9,342 nt of DNA from Prevotellaceae bacterium (GTDB lineage: Bacteria; Bacteroidota; Bacteroidia; Bacteroidales; Bacteroidaceae): the NCBI GenBank assembly GCA_022508685.1, contig JAFLUS010000057.1:1-9342 (forward strand), read 5' to 3'. The translations under genes were made by a program, and so were the position numbers. Of this stretch, positions 6,249-9,342 are shown piece by piece (within the stretch, counting starts at the first letter, position 1; each line of letters opens with the position of its first letter). The notes beneath the pieces were generated by a model. The model saw nothing but the letters and a program-made list of their open reading frames with translations, made no database searches and was not told where the DNA came from.

Positions 6249-6320
6249 CGGAGCGACATGCTCTCTGCAGACCGACTGAACATAATTTAAGCAGATATTC
6301 ACCCAAAAACAAACAACAAA

Positions 6321-9137
6321 ATGAAGAAAATCCTTTTGGTGGTTCTCACCGTTTTTGCTGCGCTGAGCGCAAAGGCGCAAATGGAAATGATGATGCAGCC
6401 ACTCCCGCTCGACCCGAATGTCAGGGTGGGAAAACTCGACAACGGACTCACGTACTACATCCGTCACAATGAATGGCCCGAACAGCGTGCCGATTTCTAC
6501 ATCGCACAGAAAGTCGGTTCCATGCAGGAAGAGGACAACCAACGCGGTTTGGCGCACTTCTTGGAGCACATGTGTTTCAACGGAACGACCCACTTCCCGG
6601 GCAGCAAACTCAAGACTTATCTCGAAAGCATCGGTGTGAAGTTCGGCGAAAACCTCAATGCCTACACCAGTTTCGACGAAACGGTCTACAACATCAACAA
6701 TGTCAAGACCACGAGCGAAGGTTCGCTCGATTCCTGTCTGCTCATTCTGCATGACTGGAGCCACGACCTCCTTCTCGAAGGTGAAGAAATCGACAAGGAG
6801 CGCGGTGTCATCAACGAAGAATGGCGCATGCGCCGCAGCGCCATGATGCGCATGTATGAACAGGCATTGCCCGACATCTATCCGGGTTCGAAGTATGCCG
6901 ACCGCATGCCCATCGGTACGATGGATGTGGTGATGAACTTCCCCCACGACGTGTTGCGTGCATATTACAAGAAATGGTATCGTCCCGACCTGCAGGCCGT
7001 CATCATCGTCGGCGACATTGACGTCGACAAGATGGAAGCGAAGGTGAAGGAAGTCTTCGCCGACATTCAAGCCCCTGCGGCAGATGCAGCCGTGCGTGAA
7101 TACTACGACGTGCCCGACACGACGGAACCGCTCGTCAGCATCCAGACCGACAAGGAGCAGACGCAGTCCATGATTATGCTGATGATGAAGCACGACACGA
7201 TGCCACGCGAAGCCCGCGGGTCTGTGATGAAGATGCTGAGCGACTACATCGACGCAGCCGTTGGTTCGATGTTCAGCAGCCGCATTCAGGAAATTCTGCA
7301 GCAAGGCAATCCGCCGTTCATTGCAGCCGACATGGGCGACGGCAACTTCTTCGTGTCGAAAACGAAAGATGCGCTCACCGGTGCCGTACAGTTCAAGGAC
7401 AACGGACAGGACGAAGCCCTCGCCGCTCTCTACCGCGAAATGCTGCGTGCCGCACGCTACGGATTCACCGCTTCCGAGTATGAACGCTTCAAGCAGGAAT
7501 ACCTCTCGCAACTCGAAGATGTATACGCCAAGAAAGACAAGGTGCTCTCCACCCGTTACGTACAGGAATACGTGCGCCACTTCCTCGACGGCGACGCCAT
7601 GCCCGGCATCGAAGTGGAATACCAACTCATGAAGATGCTCGTGCCGCAAATCCCCGTTGATGCAATTAACCAAACCCTGCAGGAAACCGTCAGCGAAGGC
7701 GACGAAAACCTCGTTGTTGTCATGTTCGCACCCGAGAAGGACGACATCGTCCTGCCGACGAAGGAAGAACTGCTGAACGTGCTCAAGACCGTACAGGCAG
7801 AGGACATTACGGCATACGTTGAAGAAGTGAACAACGACCCGCTCATCACCGAACCGCTCGCCGGTTCCACCATCGTTGACATCACCGACGAACCCTTCCA
7901 CGCCAAACTCGTCACCTTGAGCAACGGCGTGAAGATTCACGTCCTGCCGACCGACTACACGCCCAACACCATCTCCATGCGAGCCCTCAGTTATGGCGGA
8001 GCAGCCCTCTATCCCGACAGCGAGTACCTCAACGTCAGCAACGCCGACATGATTTCGTTAGGCGGATGGGGCAACTTCTCGGCCACAGACCTGCAGAAAC
8101 GCCTTGCCGGCATCAAAGCCAGCGCAGAACCCAGCATCGACACCTACACCGAGGGCATCACCGGTCAGTGCGTAGTGAAGGACTTGGAAACCATGCTCCA
8201 ACTCACCTACCTCTGCTTCACCGCACCTCGTCGCGACGATGCAGCCTACCAGTCGACCATCGAGCGCACCAAGCAGCAACTTGCCAATGCTGAACTTGCA
8301 CCCACTACAGCCCTGCAAGACAGCATCATCAGCACGCTCTACAACAACCACATCCGTGCACTGCGCACCCGTGCAACCGACCTCGACCGTCTGTCCTACG
8401 ACCGTCTGCTCGACATCTACAAGGAACGCTTTGCCGATGGCGACGACTTCGAATTCTTCTTCGTAGGCGACATCGACCTCGACGAAGCCCTCCCGCTCTT
8501 CGCCAAGTACCTCGGTTCGTTGCCCGTGAAGGAAGGTTCGGAAGCAAAGACCCTCATCGACCTCAGATTTGCGAAAGGCGAGCGCACCAACGTGTTCGAA
8601 AAAGAACAGCAGACGCCCAATGCAATCATCCTGTTCCTCTACCACGCACCGATGGAGGACAACCTCCGCAACGCACTCACCGTCGACATGCTCGAGCAAC
8701 TCATGTCCATGCACTACACCGAAAGCATCCGCGAAGATGAAGGCGGAGCCTACAGCGTAGGCGTGAGCGGCAACTTGCAGAATTATCCCGAAGAAATCGC
8801 TCAAATCGAAATCATGCTGCCCACCTCTCCCGACAAGCGTGAACGCATGACCGAACTCGTCTACGAAGGCGTCAACACCTTGCTGACCGAAGGCGTGAAC
8901 GCCGAGAACCTGCAAAAGGTGAAGGAGTACATGCACCGCAAGCATGCCGAGGACCTCAAGAAGAACAACTTCTGGATGAATGCCATGATTCGTCTCTTCC
9001 GTTCAGGCAAGGACGTCGTTACCGACTACGACAAGTTGGTGGACGACATCACGGCAGCCGACATCCAAGCCGCAGCCAAGACCATCTTCCAAAGCGGCAA
9101 CCGCATCGAAGTCGGCATGACGAGCCCGCAGCAATAA
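6321..9137 (+). CDS. exported M16B zinc metalloprotease, PqqL-like (insulinase family)
   Basis: A 938-residue protease. A signal peptide at about 1-20 (MKKILLVVLTVFAALSAKAQ) sends it to the periplasm or envelope. It has two homologous halves of the clamshell M16 type. The N-terminal half carries the inverted zinc motif HFLEH (H79, catalytic E82, H83), with the third ligand probably E167 in ERGVINEEW, and E160 seven residues before it. The segment FGENLNAYTSFDETVY and the total length closely resemble E. coli PqqL (931). The C-terminal half lacks HxxEH, as expected, but keeps the R804/Y811 pair (REDEGGAYSV) that helps bind substrate. The family degrades medium-sized peptides inside a closed chamber; here the natural substrate is unknown. 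It starts 72 nt after nadB with no terminator and no clear -7 box between, so read-through from nadB is possible. A strong terminator follows. Confidence 0.94.
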   Translation: MKKILLVVLTVFAALSAKAQMEMMMQPLPLDPNVRVGKLDNGLTYYIRHNEWPEQRADFYIAQKVGSMQEEDNQRGLAHFLEHMCFNGTTHFPGSKLKTYLESIGVKFGENLNAYTSFDETVYNINNVKTTSEGSLDSCLLILHDWSHDLLLEGEEIDKERGVINEEWRMRRSAMMRMYEQALPDIYPGSKYADRMPIGTMDVVMNFPHDVLRAYYKKWYRPDLQAVIIVGDIDVDKMEAKVKEVFADIQAPAADAAVREYYDVPDTTEPLVSIQTDKEQTQSMIMLMMKHDTMPREARGSVMKMLSDYIDAAVGSMFSSRIQEILQQGNPPFIAADMGDGNFFVSKTKDALTGAVQFKDNGQDEALAALYREMLRAARYGFTASEYERFKQEYLSQLEDVYAKKDKVLSTRYVQEYVRHFLDGDAMPGIEVEYQLMKMLVPQIPVDAINQTLQETVSEGDENLVVVMFAPEKDDIVLPTKEELLNVLKTVQAEDITAYVEEVNNDPLITEPLAGSTIVDITDEPFHAKLVTLSNGVKIHVLPTDYTPNTISMRALSYGGAALYPDSEYLNVSNADMISLGGWGNFSATDLQKRLAGIKASAEPSIDTYTEGITGQCVVKDLETMLQLTYLCFTAPRRDDAAYQSTIERTKQQLANAELAPTTALQDSIISTLYNNHIRALRTRATDLDRLSYDRLLDIYKERFADGDDFEFFFVGDIDLDEALPLFAKYLGSLPVKEGSEAKTLIDLRFAKGERTNVFEKEQQTPNAIILFLYHAPMEDNLRNALTVDMLEQLMSMHYTESIREDEGGAYSVGVSGNLQNYPEEIAQIEIMLPTSPDKRERMTELVYEGVNTLLTEGVNAENLQKVKEYMHRKHAEDLKKNNFWMNAMIRLFRSGKDVVTDYDKLVDDITAADIQAAAKTIFQSGNRIEVGMTSPQQ

Positions 9138-9176
9138 TCTCGCCAGCGGTCGCTTCCGCGACCTCATCTCCATCAA

Positions 9177-9215
9177 CGCCACATTCGACATCTGCGCGAA
9201 TGTGGCGCTTTTTTT
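9177..9215 (+). terminator. intrinsic terminator after the M16 protease gene
   Basis: CGCCACATTCG (9177-9187) pairs perfectly with CGAATGTGGCG (9197-9207), an 11-bp stem with a 9-nt loop, followed by C and seven T residues (9209-9215). It starts 39 nt after the protease stop codon and is the clearest terminator in the window. Confidence 0.9.
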
Positions 9216-9235
9216 AGGCAATGTCGAAAAATTGA

Positions 9236-9287
9236 CACTGATTTTAGTTGCGAATTTCGCAACTATCTACCTTGCGAGGTATCAGTG
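9236..9287. other. nested three-stem structure (possible structured RNA or DNA element)
   Basis: An outer stem CACTGAT (9236-9242) with ATCAGTG (9281-9287) encloses two hairpins: the 19-nt palindrome AGTTGCGAA-T-TTCGCAACT (9246-9264) and TACCT-TGCG-AGGTA (9268-9281). The second hairpin shares its last base with the outer stem. The layout is a compact three-way junction of 52 nt. No promoter with TAnnTTTG was found next to it on either strand, and no gene overlaps it. It does not carry a hammerhead core and is too short for a tRNA. Confidence 0.45.
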
Positions 9288-9318
9288 ACTTAGTATTCTA
9301 TTTTATGATTACTTTTTT

Positions 9319-9330
9319 ATTGTTAACAAT
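9319..9330. repeat. 12-bp perfect palindrome ATTGTTAACAAT
   Basis: A perfect palindrome in an AT-rich tail near the right edge. It may be an operator for a gene beyond the window. A palindrome of this length can arise by chance in AT-rich DNA, so support is weak. Confidence 0.3.
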
Positions 9331-9342
9331 GTAAAGTCCGGG

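Noticed and set aside
4608..7940. A 1110-codon open frame on the minus strand across nadB and the protease gene
   Set aside because: It is antisense to two strongly supported genes. Its product is rich in H, V, F, D, E and R and shows no motif. It stays open because the sense genes rarely use TTA, CTA and TCA codons, which would read as stops in that register.
9236..9287. A hammerhead ribozyme or a tRNA
   Set aside because: The junction lacks the CTGANGA and GAAA core of a hammerhead, and the fold has too few arms and is too short for a tRNA.
9332..9342. Start of an RNase P RNA (AAAGTCCGGG resembles its first conserved block)
   Set aside because: The full conserved block begins GAGGAAAGTCC, whereas here the bases before AAAGTCC are ATGT. 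The AT-rich 60 nt upstream do not form the expected P1-P3 helices. The window ends too soon to test further.

Overview
The window looks like chromosome from a Bacteroidota bacterium, most likely of the order Bacteroidales and perhaps Prevotella-like. Three things point there. Several genes are preceded by the phylum's -7 promoter box TAnnTTTG rather than a TATAAT-type box. Start codons sit behind A-rich leaders without a clear Shine-Dalgarno sequence. The proteins have the look of Bacteroidales families. The placement is inference from sequence features; no database search was possible.

Layout. (1) 1-1775, minus strand: a nearly complete Xaa-Pro aminopeptidase (M24B) that runs off the left edge. 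(2) 1776-1962: a divergent promoter region with a 10-bp inverted repeat around the aminopeptidase promoter. (3) 1963-3864, plus strand: a probable three-gene operon encoding an exported thioredoxin-fold protein, a YitT-family membrane protein and a gamma-class carbonic anhydrase-like hexapeptide protein. (4) 3865-4628: a 764-base intergenic region rich in structure. It holds a cluster of about 22-nt repeats, a 19-nt palindrome, a textbook Bacteroidota promoter (TTTG-N20-TAnnTTTG) and, just downstream, a long rod-like RNA fold ending in a U-run. The best reading is a small RNA gene of about 178 nt, possibly 6S-like or of the Bacteroidales-1 type. (5) 4629-6248, plus: nadB, L-aspartate oxidase. 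(6) 6321-9137, plus: a large exported PqqL-like M16 zinc protease, closed by a strong intrinsic terminator at 9177-9215. (7) 9216-9342: an AT-rich tail with a nested three-stem fold and a 12-bp palindrome, with no gene.

The genes do not form one obvious pathway. The aminopeptidase and the M16 protease both serve peptide breakdown, one probably in the cytoplasm and one in the envelope. The thioredoxin-like protein suggests periplasmic thiol chemistry. NadB makes iminoaspartate for NAD synthesis, but nadA and nadC are not beside it here. The part most worth following is the non-coding stretch between the carbonic anhydrase-like gene and nadB.
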